Shown here piece by piece: positions 22,404-31,320 of a stretch of 64,000 nucleotides of DNA. This DNA comes from Plotosus lineatus (taxonomy: Eukaryota > Chordata > Actinopteri > Siluriformes > Plotosidae). The stretch is from NCBI GenBank assembly GCA_024760905.1, contig CM045745.1, forward strand, positions 3,470,282 to 3,534,281. The letters are read 5' to 3'. The notes beneath the pieces were generated by a model. That model was not told the DNA's origin, ran no database searches, and worked only from the letters and a program-made list of their open reading frames with translations. How positions within the stretch are numbered: the first letter of the stretch is position 1; each line of letters begins with the position of its first letter. The translations under genes and the position numbers were made by a program.

Positions 22404-22942
22404 TGTAAAAGTGTATCACAATATCAGGTTCTCTGGTGCGCACTGTTTTATATCACTGTATAATGGTGCTTTATTTCTGTGTTTTGCTATACTTAAAGGC
22501 TTGTTGAGAATAATCAAATGGAATGCTTAAAGGGGGCCATTCATGTCTGTTGTAAAAGTGCATGATGGGTACCTGTGCCACACCGAGACCTTCACTGTCA
22601 GGGTGACCTTCAACAGACCAAAGAGTTTCCAGTTGTAAATAACTCCGAGGTCAGGAGGTGAAGGTTTATGGGGGCTGAGATGGGCCTGGGGTCACCCCAG
22701 ATTTATTGCATCTTGTTGAGATAATAACGCATCAAAGACCCAATCATAAATTCCAGAAGGAGGAACCTGGTCTGCAGCCCTTAAAAGCACCTCCTGCGAG
22801 GGAGACCTCAGACCTTAACTAGTGTGTCTTTTAGGCATGTTTGTTGGGTGTCCGTCCTTTGCAAACGACGCAATAAAGCTTCTCATATTCAACTCAAAAC
22901 CAGTCTCCAGTCGTCTTCTTCCACATTCAACGGATCCTAACA
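22404..22942 (+). repeat. 3' LTR of the ERV
   Basis: Same 539-bp length and TG...CA ends as the 5' LTR; five substitutions counted by eye. It ends 494 bp upstream of the TRGV copy 1 leader, in the same orientation, so its promoter and polyadenylation signals face the V segment. Confidence 0.95.
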
Positions 22943-23436
22943 ATAGTTTGTTCTTAAAGTAGAAAAACTCATCCACGGTTGAGTATAAAGAATAAAAACG
23001 CTCAATTTTGTTACTGCCGGATTCTGTCTTCTCTGATTTAAAACTTTAAAAAATAGTTGGCCAGTCAACAGGAAGTTCATTTGAAAGTTTACTGTTTTAC
23101 TTTTACTGTTTAACAAGTAGAATAACTTGTTTTAATCATAAGAACAAAAGCCTAAGAATATGAAGACAGAGTAAATTTTGGGCATAAAGTGTCATAATTA
23201 CTGTATTTTAGGATGGCACAATGCCTTGCATTATTGCCGACATTCTTCCTAGAAAATAACAACTGCGTCGAGTCGAGGTTAATGCGTTTTTCTAAAGTGT
23301 CCAAGCCCACCCCAGGAAATGACATCATTATTTTAAAAAGACAGGCACGACGTGTTGCAAATGAGCATTAATGTAAAAACAGTAGCAATAAAACATGCTG
23401 AACTGAGAGTATACTCTATTTCAAATATAAATCAAT
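22943..23436 (+). promoter_or_regulatory. Upstream region of TRGV copy 1
   Basis: This block is nearly identical to the regions upstream of V3 and V4, and its last 220 bp also to V2. It contains a CRE-like TGACATCA at 23320-23327 and an octamer-like TTGCAAAT at 23355-23362, about 80 bp before the leader ATG. Such elements occur in T-cell-receptor V promoters; their use here is inferred. The ERV cuts it from its original left flank. Confidence 0.65.
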
Positions 23437-23870
23437 ATGATTTTCATTATATATGTGGTTCTATTTTCTTTGGTCACAAGTAAGTACCATAGCAAAATAA
23501 TAAAAATAACAGAAAGAGGAAAAAAATGAAATTACAATTTTACATGTTAATATTTTTACAGAATCTGTTCTGGGAGTGACACTGGAACAAAAGGCTCTCT
23601 CCATGACCAAAGAGGAGGGAAAAAGTGGATACATCAGCTGCGACGTAAAAGATTTATCCACCAGTTATGTTCACTGGTACCAACAGAAAGAAGGTCAAGC
23701 TCTCAAACGGATCCTATATATTGAAAAGAATAGCTCACCTGTTCCTGATAATAACCACCCGGATGCAAAAGACTTCAGTGTAAGGATAGCTTCTAATAAT
23801 TACGAGTTGAAGATACCTGAGGAAACATCACTCTGCAGTTTATTACTGCGCCAGCTGGGAGTGGAGCAGC
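23437..23870 (+). pseudogene. TRGV: TCR gamma V segment copy 1 (frameshifted)
   Basis: The leader exon is 23437-23479 (M-I-F-I-I-Y-V-V-L-F-S), the donor is A|GTAAGT, and the V exon starts at 23562 after TTTTTACAG. The V domain has the first cysteine (I-S-C-D-V-K-D-L), the core tryptophan (V-H-W-Y-Q-Q-K-E-G) and a Y-Y-C-A-S-W-E type end at the DNA level. Relative to the other copies, five bases are missing just after GAAGATA at about 23815, which shifts the frame and destroys the second cysteine codon frame. It is therefore a pseudogene, though its recombination signal is perfect. Leader residue K replaces E at the splice junction because the donor is AAG instead of AGG. Confidence 0.88.
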
Positions 23871-23908
23871 CACAGTGACAGCAGATATTCAGAACGTGTA
23901 CAAAAACC
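23871..23908 (+). promoter_or_regulatory. Recombination signal (RSS) of V copy 1
   Basis: Consensus heptamer CACAGTG at 23871-23877, 22-bp spacer, consensus nonamer ACAAAAACC at 23900-23908. This is the 23-type RSS expected 3' of TCR gamma V segments, and RAG recombinase would cut at its heptamer border. Confidence 0.93.
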
Positions 23909-24001
23909 CGGATGGCATACAACCACAATAAGATTATCATATTTCAGAAGAAATAATATAAGCTAAAAAGCTGAAATACTCACATTTCAAACTAGACAGG
24001 A

Positions 24002-27000
24002 CTTCTTCTTCTTCTTTTCCTTTCGGCTTTTCCCTTCAAGGGTCGCCACAGCGAATCATCTGCCTCCATCTCACCCTATCCTCTGCATCTTCTTCTCTTT
24101 CACCAACTGCCTTCATGTCCTCCTTCACCACGTCCATGAATCGTCTCTTTGGTCTTCCTCTAGGCCTTCTGCCTACTAATTCCAACCTCAGCATCCTACT
24201 ACCAATATACTCACTATCCCTCCTCTGTACATGTCCAAACCATCTCAATCTAGCCTCTCTGACGTTGTCTCCGAAACGCCTTACATGTGCTGTCCCTCTG
24301 ATGTGCTCATTTCTGATCCTATCCATCCTCGTTACTCCCAAAGAGAACCTCAACATTTTCATCTCTGCTACCTCCAGCTCTGCCTCCTGTCTTTTCCCCA
24401 GGGCCACTGTTTCTGAACCATACAACATCGCTGGCCTCAACACCGTCTTGTACACTTTTCCTTTCATTCTTGCCGATACCTTCCCATCACACATCACACC
24501 GGACACTTTTCTCCAACCATTCCAACCTGACTGCACATGCTTCTTCACCTCTTTTCCACACAACAATGTACTTAATATCCTCCACCTTACTTATCTTTGC
24601 TTCCTGTAACCTCATCGTTCCTGTTGGGTCCTTGGCATTCATACACATGTACAGTATTCTATCTTACTGAGGCGAACCTTCATTCCCCTCCTTTCCAGGG
24701 CATACCTCCACCTCTCTAGATTTTCCTGCACTTGTTCTCTGCCCTCACTGTAGATCACAATGTCATCTGCAAACATCATAGTCCATGGAGATTCTTGTAT
24801 AATCTCGTCTGTCAGCCTGTCCATCACCATAGCAAACAAGAAGGGGCTCAGAGCTGACCCTTGATGCAGTCCTACCTCCACCTTGAATTCCTCTGTCACA
24901 CTGACAGCACACCTCTCCACTGTCTTACGTCTCTCATACATGTCCTGCACCACTCTAACATACTTCTCTGACACTCGAGACTTTCTCATGCAATACCACA
25001 GTTCGTCTCTGGGCACCCTGTCATATGCTTTCTCCAGATCCACAAAGGCACAATGCAGCTCCGTCTGACCTTCTCTGTACTTCGCTATTGACATCATCAA
25101 AGCAAACACTGCATCTGTGGTGCTCTTTCTTGGCATGAAACCAAAGTGTTGTTCACAAATGCTGACCTCTGCCCTGAGTCTAGCTTCTACTATTCTTTCC
25201 CATAACTTCATCGTATGGCTCATCAACTTTATCCCTCTGAAGTTGCCACAACTCTGCACGTCTCCCTTGTTCTTAAAAATGGGCACCATCACACTTCTCC
25301 TCCATTCCTCTGGCATCCTCTCACTCTCTAAGACCTTGTTGAATGTTCTTTTTAGGAAATCTACTGCTACCTCTCCTAGACACTTCCATACCTCCACCAG
25401 TATGTCATCAGGATCAACTGCCTTTCCATTCTTCATCCTCTTCAATGCCCTCCTCACTTCACCCTTACTAATCTTGGCTACTTCCTGGTCCTCAACAGTC
25501 ACCTCTTCTACTCTTTTTTCTCTCTCATTTTCCTCATTCATCAGCTCTTCAAAGTACTCTTTCCATCTTCCCAGCACACTTCTGTCATTGGTCAATACAT
25601 TTCCTTCTCTGTCCTTAATCACTCTCACTTGCTGCATGTCCTTCCCATCTCTATTTCTCTGCTGTGCCAATTTGCATAAATAATTTTCTCCCTCCGGACT
25701 GTCCAACCGAGGATACAAGTCATCATTCACCCTCTGTTTGGCCTTTGACACCACTACCTTCGCCTTACGCTGTGTCTCCCTGTACTCCTGTTTACTCTCT
25801 TCAGTCCTCTCTATGTCCCACTTCTTCTTAGCTAACCTCTTCATTTGTACACACTCCTGCACTTCCTCATCCACCACCAAGTGTCCTTATCTCCTCTCCT
25901 TCCAAATGACACACCAGGTATTCTCCTACCTGTCTCCCTGATCACATTAGCTGTAGTTGTTGAGTCATCTGGAAGCACTTCCTGACCACCCAAAGCCATT
26001 TTCAACTCCTTCTTGAAGCCATCATGACACTCTTCCTTTTTCAGCTTCCACCACTTTGTCTTCTGCTCTGCCTTTTCCTTCTTCACGTTCCTCACCATCA
26101 GCGTCATCCTGCACACCACCATCCTATGCTGTTTGGCAACACTCTCACCCGCTACTACTTTGCAGTCACTGACTTCCTTTAAATTACATTGCTTACACAA
26201 GATGTAGTCCATCTATGTGCTCCCACCTCCACTTTTATAAGTCACCCTATACTCCTGTCTCTTCTGAAAGAAAGTATTTACCACACCCATTTCCATCCTT
26301 TGTGCAAAATCTACCAACATCTGTCCTTCTTTGTTCCTGTCCTGAATACCAAACCTGCCCATCACTTCCTCATCCCCTCTATTTCCTGCACCAACATATC
26401 CATTGAAGTCTGCCCCAATGACTACTCTTTCATCTCTTGGGGTACTTTTCATCACTTCATCTCACTCACCCCAGAATCTCTCCTTCTCTTCTAGCTCACA
26501 TCCTGCCTGTGGGGCATAAGCACTAACAACATTGAACATCACGCCTTCAATTTCTAACTTGAGACTCATCACTCTGTCTGACACTCTTTTCACTTCTAGA
26601 ACATTCCTGACAAACTCCTCCTTCAAGATGACTCCTACTCCATTTCTCTTCCCATCCACACCATGAAAAAACAGCTTAAACCCTGCTCCTAAGCTTCTAG
26701 CCTTGCTACCTTTCCACCTGGTCTCCTGAACACACAGTATGTCCACCTTCCTCCTCTGCATCATGTCAGCCAGCTCTCTACCTTTTCCTGTCATAGTTCC
26801 AACATTTAAAGTCCCTACTTTCAGTCCTAGACTCATGCCTTTCCTCTTCTCTCTCTGCCTACGGACACACCTCTCGCCTCTCCTTCTTTGATGTTTTCGA
26901 CCAACAGTAGTCCAATTTCTACCAGCACCCTGTTGGTTAACAGTACTGATGATGGTTGTTGTTAACCCGGGCCTCGACAGATCCGGTATGAATTTTTTTT

Positions 27001-27070
27001 GTTGTGACTCGCATATTTCATTTGGCATTTGTTTTATGTCGGATGCCCTTCCTGACGCAACCCTCTGCAT
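24002..27070 (-). mobile_element. Near full-length RTE LINE, minus strand
   Basis: This is the most complete RTE copy. Its 3' end (TTC tail, CTTTCGGCTTTTCCCTTCAA) is at 24002 in the 3' flank of V copy 1, and its 5' region reaches about 27070. Reading on the minus strand, the endonuclease N-terminus is at 27070-26462, the middle at 26455-25841, the RT at 25880-24639 and the C-terminus at 24566-24036. It broke the duplicated V flank, because copies 2-4 continue uninterrupted at the same point (GACAGGACT). Confidence 0.88.
24036..27070 (-). pseudogene. RTE LINE endonuclease-reverse transcriptase, frameshifted
   Basis: The N-terminal part has apurinic-endonuclease-like blocks (V-G-T-L-N-V-G-T-M-T-G, Q-E-T-R-W-K, and V-I-G-A-D-F-N-G in the 26455-26213 frame). 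The RT part (413 codons, 25880-24639) has F-x-P-R-K-S-T-T-D, V-D-L-E-K-A-Y-D-R-V, L-H-Q-G-S-A-L-S-P and F-A-D-D. The C-terminal part ends in W-R-Q-M-I-R-C-G-D-P. Frame changes near 26460, 26212, 25860 and 24600 split it into four pieces. The enzyme would nick target DNA and copy the LINE RNA there. It probably supplied the machinery for short SINE copies with the same tail. Confidence 0.85.
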
Positions 27071-27117
27071 TTATCCGAGCTTGGGACCGGCATGAGGGAA
27101 AGACACTGGCTTGTGCT
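27071..27117. other. Junction sequence between RTE LINE and Tc1 fragment
   Basis: CTTGGGACCGGCATGAGGGA resembles the 5' extreme of the LINE or a SINE end; the exact boundary is not resolved. Confidence 0.4.
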
Positions 27118-27478
27118 CCTCCCTCACATGGTGAAGACTTCAGTCTGACAGTTTGAAGGTGTGTGCAGGTTTGAAGGTGTCTCTTATGCATCTAAACAGT
27201 TTAAACAGGTGTCATTCATACTGTTAACGAGTGGGGGCCGAAATAATGTTTATTTTCTCCCTGCCCAATACTTATTGGCCTCCCATTTTCACAAATAAAC
27301 TGTTTAAAAATCATACAATGTGATTTCCTGGACTTTTTTTTACATTCTGTCTCTCAAGCTTGATGTGTACCTATGATGAAAATTACAAACCTCTCTTATC
27401 TTTTTAAATGGGTGAACTTGCACATTTTTACGTTGCTCAATGCTTATTGGCCCCACTGTATCTGCTGATGACATTGAT
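27118..27478 (-). mobile_element. Tc1-like transposon fragment, one end only
   Basis: The sequence equals the reverse complement of the first roughly 330 bp of the Tc1-like element at 47882-49440: the leader around the transposase start, then the whole long terminal inverted repeat, ending ATTGGCCCCACTG with TA. The other end and the transposase are lost, replaced by the RTE LINE. Its right flank is the same as the right flank of the complete copy, although the element is reversed. Confidence 0.85.
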
Positions 27479-28740
27479 AAAGAGAGATTCAACTCCTCTC
27501 CGCTTTTCTCATTTCCTAGAGACAGGAATTCCCACGATTTACTTGTTCAGTCAGACAGACAAAGCCACCCATCGTGTGCATCTGGACAATGCCATGTGTT
27601 TCTACCCTTGCCAAAATTGAGCTGCATGTTCTAACTGTAAAAATGTTTCTACCTGTATTAGATTTGTGATTAAAAATGAGTGTAAACTGTAAAAAATTGA
27701 TCACATGCAACTCAAATAATGTTAAATCCCTTCTTGCATGTCCCAAATGTGTAATTCTATAGAGGTAATACAAAGCGATCATTTGGATTCAGAAATAATG
27801 AACACAAAGGTATTATTTGCCGTGCTGATCCTAAATCAACTGTTGCAAGACATGGTGTCATTCAAGTTCAGATTTGGGATTCAGTGGAATGTATATGATT
27901 ATTCCCAAGTGGTCGGTGGAAATGTGAATCAAACTTTACTCCAATGTGAATGCAAATATATCCATTCATTCACTTTCTGTAACCACTTAATCCTAATTAG
28001 GGTCATGAAGAGGCTGGCACCCATCTCACCGACTGGACAAGGGCAGAGTCCACCCTGGACAGCTCACTGGGCCATCGCAGAGCAGAAACATGCTGACAGC
28101 TATGCGGCTACTGTTGTCAAAAGTCAGCAATGGTTCTTTTACATGAACCTCACACCATAGACAGTGAGAGACATGGCTGGCCTTTGATAACCCAGTTAGC
28201 AGCACTGGGGGAACAGTAACAATCCGTTGAGAGTGGGGCTAGAACCCCCAACCTTGGGATCAGTGAGCCAGCACCTTACCACCAGGCCACCACTGCCAAT
28301 TCAGATATATCGTCCATCTTTAAACATGACATCCCAATGGTCTAAATGAAGACTTAGATATTACTTGGGTTTTAATGAATTTTAGGTCTGTACTAAATTA
28401 ATTAGACTCATTGAAGTGTTAGTAAATTACCTGCAGGCTAAATACCATTCACTTAACAAATTAATCTCTAGATCACCAATCAGCTGTCAAGCAACCTTTG
28501 ACATCAAATGGCAGAGTGTACATGCTTCATTTTTCCCTGTGGAACATCCAATCTGGACTGAAACATCTGCAATAAAAGTCTTTTATTGCCATCCTTCAGA
28601 TTTTTTCTTGACTATCGCACGAGAGTATTTATTGTGGACCATTTAGAAGTTGCAGTTCAGTCCTTGTGCAACAGAAGTAAATATTTCAGACATTAATTTT
28701 TATGCTTTTTCAATGAAAATCAGGAACATCATCATCATAA
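27479..28740. repeat. Segmental duplication unit, copy A
   Basis: 27479-27725 matches 49441-49688, 27712-27880 matches 51797-51980, and 27880-28638 matches 52918-53658. In copy B two LINEs interrupt it. It contains a SINE (27961-28296) and no gene. The part after 28640 has no partner in copy B. Confidence 0.85.
27961..28296 (-). mobile_element. tRNA-headed SINE, minus strand, AATGAATG-tail family
   Basis: Tail side CCATTCATTCACTTTCTGTAA at 27961, the common body around 28130-28200, and tRNA-like head at the right (GATCAGTGAGCCAGCACC, about 28258). Duplicated at 52985-53330. Confidence 0.8.
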
Positions 28741-28765
28741 ACAACAACAACAACAACAACAACAA
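28741..28765. repeat. (AAC)n microsatellite
   Basis: Short CAA/AAC trinucleotide run. Confidence 0.9.
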
Positions 28766-28969
28766 AGCTGTTCAGCGCACCTGAAAACTGACTATGAGGT
28801 CATTAGGCTTCTAAGCTTTACAGAAATTTTTCATATTTCTTTATTGCTATGCTTGTTTTGTTTCTGAATTCTTGGAATGAAAGTTTTATTTCATCTGAAA
28901 GGTGATCAACAGGATATATTTACTGAAATACTTGAATAAATTGTTTGAATTCATACCCCATGTAATCTC

Positions 28970-29017
28970 TCTCTCTGTATATATATATGTGTGTGTGTGT
29001 ATATATATATATATATA

Positions 29018-29075
<58 letters not shown>
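28970..29075. repeat. (TA)n/(TG)n microsatellite
   Basis: Long alternating TA run with a short TG section and one CTG interruption; it creates false poly I-Y frames on both strands. Confidence 0.97.
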
Positions 29076-29077
<2 letters not shown>

Positions 29078-29257
29078 CCTCTGCACAGGTAATGAGACTG
29101 CCTCTGACAGCATCCACATAAATCTATCAATTGTAAGCATGAATGTTTCAAAATCCTGTACTTGTATGTGATGACTTGAGGTTTGATGATGTCTAATTTC
29201 TTTTCTGTTTTGTAAACTATTTATAAAATCAATAAAACAAATGCTCTTGGACTACAG

Positions 29258-29372
29258 TGGCCTGGTTGGCTGTCCAGGGTCTACCCGCTCTCCCCCAGGG
29301 TCAACTGCGATGGGCACCAGCCTTCCTGTGCCCGAATCATGATTAAATGGTTCAGAAAATGAATGAATGCAT
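29258..29372 (+). mobile_element. SINE 3' fragment, AATGAATG-tail family
   Basis: GTGGCCTGGTTGGCTGTCCA, GGGCACCAGCCTTCC and the GAAAATGAATGAATGC end match the 3' half of the SINE at 5510-5850. Confidence 0.7.
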
Positions 29373-29402
29373 GCTATCGGATTTATCAGACAAAAGGAAA
29401 TA

Positions 29403-30988
29403 CAGTCAGCCCTCGACATTCGCGGGGGTTCAGATCCGGGCCCTCCCGTAAATCAAGATAATCCGCGAGTTCTGTACCCGGAAGTAAAACCCCATGTATA
29501 ACGTCACATGCACGAATGAGCCAACGGAAGTAAAATACCGTGTATCTATTACATGCGCTAAATATGCTTATTTACAAATATGCTGATATTAAATATGCTT
29601 ATTTATAAATATGCTTATTACGTTCTATAGACAGTCGTACTCATTAATACAGTATTAATGTCGTAAAATGTAGTAATGATTAAGAAAAACTTTTCAATTT
29701 TTACTGTTATATTTATTGATGATAAAATATAAACATTTTACAGCATATACTGTTGTAAAGCACGAGTATTAAAGTCTTTTTCGATTATTATTCCAGTACA
29801 GTACCTAAGTTAATGTTTGTGTGTGAGATTTTAGGTTCTGTAGCATGTTTAACAAGCGATACCAAAAAGGATAAACTTTATTATGCTTCATGTAAGCACG
29901 CTCAACTGGGCATCTTGTTAGCCAGGATGCGGCTAGAACTGAGCTAATATGCTAATGCTCGCCGCACCCCCGGCTGAAAAGAAGCCCAGGCAGAGTTCTC
30001 AGAGTCTCCTGTGCTTCGTTAGCACTTCCGGTCACATTGCTTGAAAATGTTCAGTCCCTGCGAAACAAGATGGATGAGCTTCATGCTCAGATTGCAGAGG
30101 ATCTGCTGTGTTTCTGTGAAACATGGCTTGAGGAGAGTACACCCGACGAGGCGATTGCACCAGCTGGCTACACGGCCTTCATCCCCTGCAATCCCAAGCA
30201 CCCGAGTCGTCGTTCGGCCCCTTCCCGCCTGGGCTTCTTGTAAGCTGGGGTGCAGCAAGCATTGAGCTACCATAGCATATTAGCTCAGTGCTAGCCACAC
30301 CCCAGCTAACAAGAAGCCCAGTTGAGCGTGCTTAGTTATACACGCCCAAGGATACTCCGATCTTATAGCTGTAGTAGAGTCGACTGGTCGTAGACGAGCA
30401 TAGTGCAAAACATGAACAAACAAAACAACAAATAAAGCAAATTAAAGAAAAAATTTGACACTGAGAACTCCGCGATGTCGCCCTCTGGGCAGGGCCATCT
30501 TGGAGACGTTGCTCCAAGTTCAATGTAAAAGGGCATGAAGAGTACTGTAATAAAGTTTATCCTTTTGGTATTGTTTGTTAAACATGCTACAGTACATAAA
30601 ATCTCACGCATAAACATGAACTTAGGTACTGTACTGGAATAATAATTGAAAAAGATTTTAATACAACGGTTCAGAGAAAACCGTCGTTTCTCAGGAGAAA
30701 GTCTTATTTGTTCAGAAGAGACATCCAGCGTTTTCTATCGCTTAGCCAGAGAAGACGCATAGTGGTTGATTGGTATCATAGAGCTTAACTGGTAATTAAA
30801 ATGCACACAAGAAAAGAGGCTCATTGACAACTTGTGCGCGAATGAGGAAAAAGGGCCGGACATCAGCTCAACCAATCAGGAGAAAGGAGGACAGCCATTG
30901 GCTGAATTTGAATCACGTGCCGGTTGTTCGGCAGTCAGCGAACACTCAAAGCGTGGGTGCAAAACCGCGAATAGTCAAGGGCATACTG
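29403..30988. mobile_element. pogo/Tigger-like DNA transposon with long inverted arms
   Basis: The ends CAGTCAGCCCTCGACATTCG (29403) and, reversed, CAGTATGCCCTTGACTATTC (ending 30988) are similar inverted termini of the pogo/Tigger style, flanked by TA on both sides (29401-29402 and 30989-30990). The inner arms are inverted too: the block around 29830-29930 (GCATGTTTAACAAGCGATAC) pairs with that around 30545-30600. No transposase frame is present, so it is non-autonomous. A LINE-derived segment sits in the middle. Confidence 0.7.
30032..30225 (+). pseudogene. CR1/L2-like LINE endonuclease fragment inside the Tigger-like element
   Basis: The frame gives L-E-N-V-Q-S-L-R-N-K-M-D-E-L, then F-C-E-T-W-L-E-E-S and A-G-Y-T-A-F, which are the first conserved blocks of the endonuclease of CR1/L2-type LINEs. 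It lies between the two inverted arms. It could be captured sequence or an insertion; no target duplication is obvious. Confidence 0.65.
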
Positions 30989-31020
30989 TAAATCATGAAA
31001 TGAACTTTGAACAAGTGTTG

Positions 31021-31043
31021 TCTTTTTTTTTTTTTTTTTTTTT
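31021..31043. repeat. Poly-T tract
   Basis: Run of T, next to the V relic. Confidence 0.9.
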
Positions 31044-31080
31044 AAGGGATGGCACAAGCAGACACTTTTGATACAAATAT

Positions 31081-31170
31081 TGCAGTCACTCAGGGTTTTT
31101 TTACTGCTCCAGCTGGGAAAGAGTTCAGACAGTGACAAAAAATTATTCACAGTGTGTACAGAAAACCTAA
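31081..31170 (+). pseudogene. Relic TCR gamma V 3' end with decayed RSS
   Basis: TTTACTGCTCCAGCTGGGAA at about 31100 aligns with the Y-Y-C-A-S-W-E end of the intact V exons. It is followed by GACAGTG (31128-31134, one change from the heptamer), a 23-bp spacer and ACAGAAAAC (31158-31166, a weak nonamer), then further V-flank homology to about 31195. The rest of the V exon is missing. Confidence 0.75.
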
Positions 31171-31276
31171 TGATACACAACCACAGCAGAAATAGGAGCC
31201 TCTATAGTACCTTTATTCAGAAAATAATCACTTAATTAGTAATTTCAAACATATACAAGTAATATGTACTTCAATT

Positions 31277-31278
31277 AC

Positions 31279-31316
<38 letters not shown>

Positions 31317-31320
31317 ATTA
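31277..31320. repeat. (ATT)n microsatellite
   Basis: Trinucleotide run directly before the next LINE. Confidence 0.95.

Larger units (their letters stand above)
11907..22942 (+). mobile_element. Full-length class I endogenous retrovirus (ERV)
   Basis: Two LTRs of 539 bp flank an internal region with a primer binding site, leader, gag, protease, RT-RNase H-integrase, env and a polypurine tract in the retroviral order. Total length is 11,036 bp. The 4-bp sequence ATAG lies immediately outside both LTRs (11903-11906 and 22943-22946), a retroviral target duplication. The LTRs differ at five positions by eye, so the insertion is young. Gag, protease and env carry frameshifts or stops, whereas the 3.5 kb RT-integrase frame is open. 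Integrase DD35E, the CX6CC motif in env and the proline-type primer site point to the gamma/epsilon-like class I group; a more exact name would be guesswork. Confidence 0.95.

Noticed and set aside
28886..29171. Frames with poly I-Y
   Set aside because: Products of the (TA)n microsatellite on both strands.
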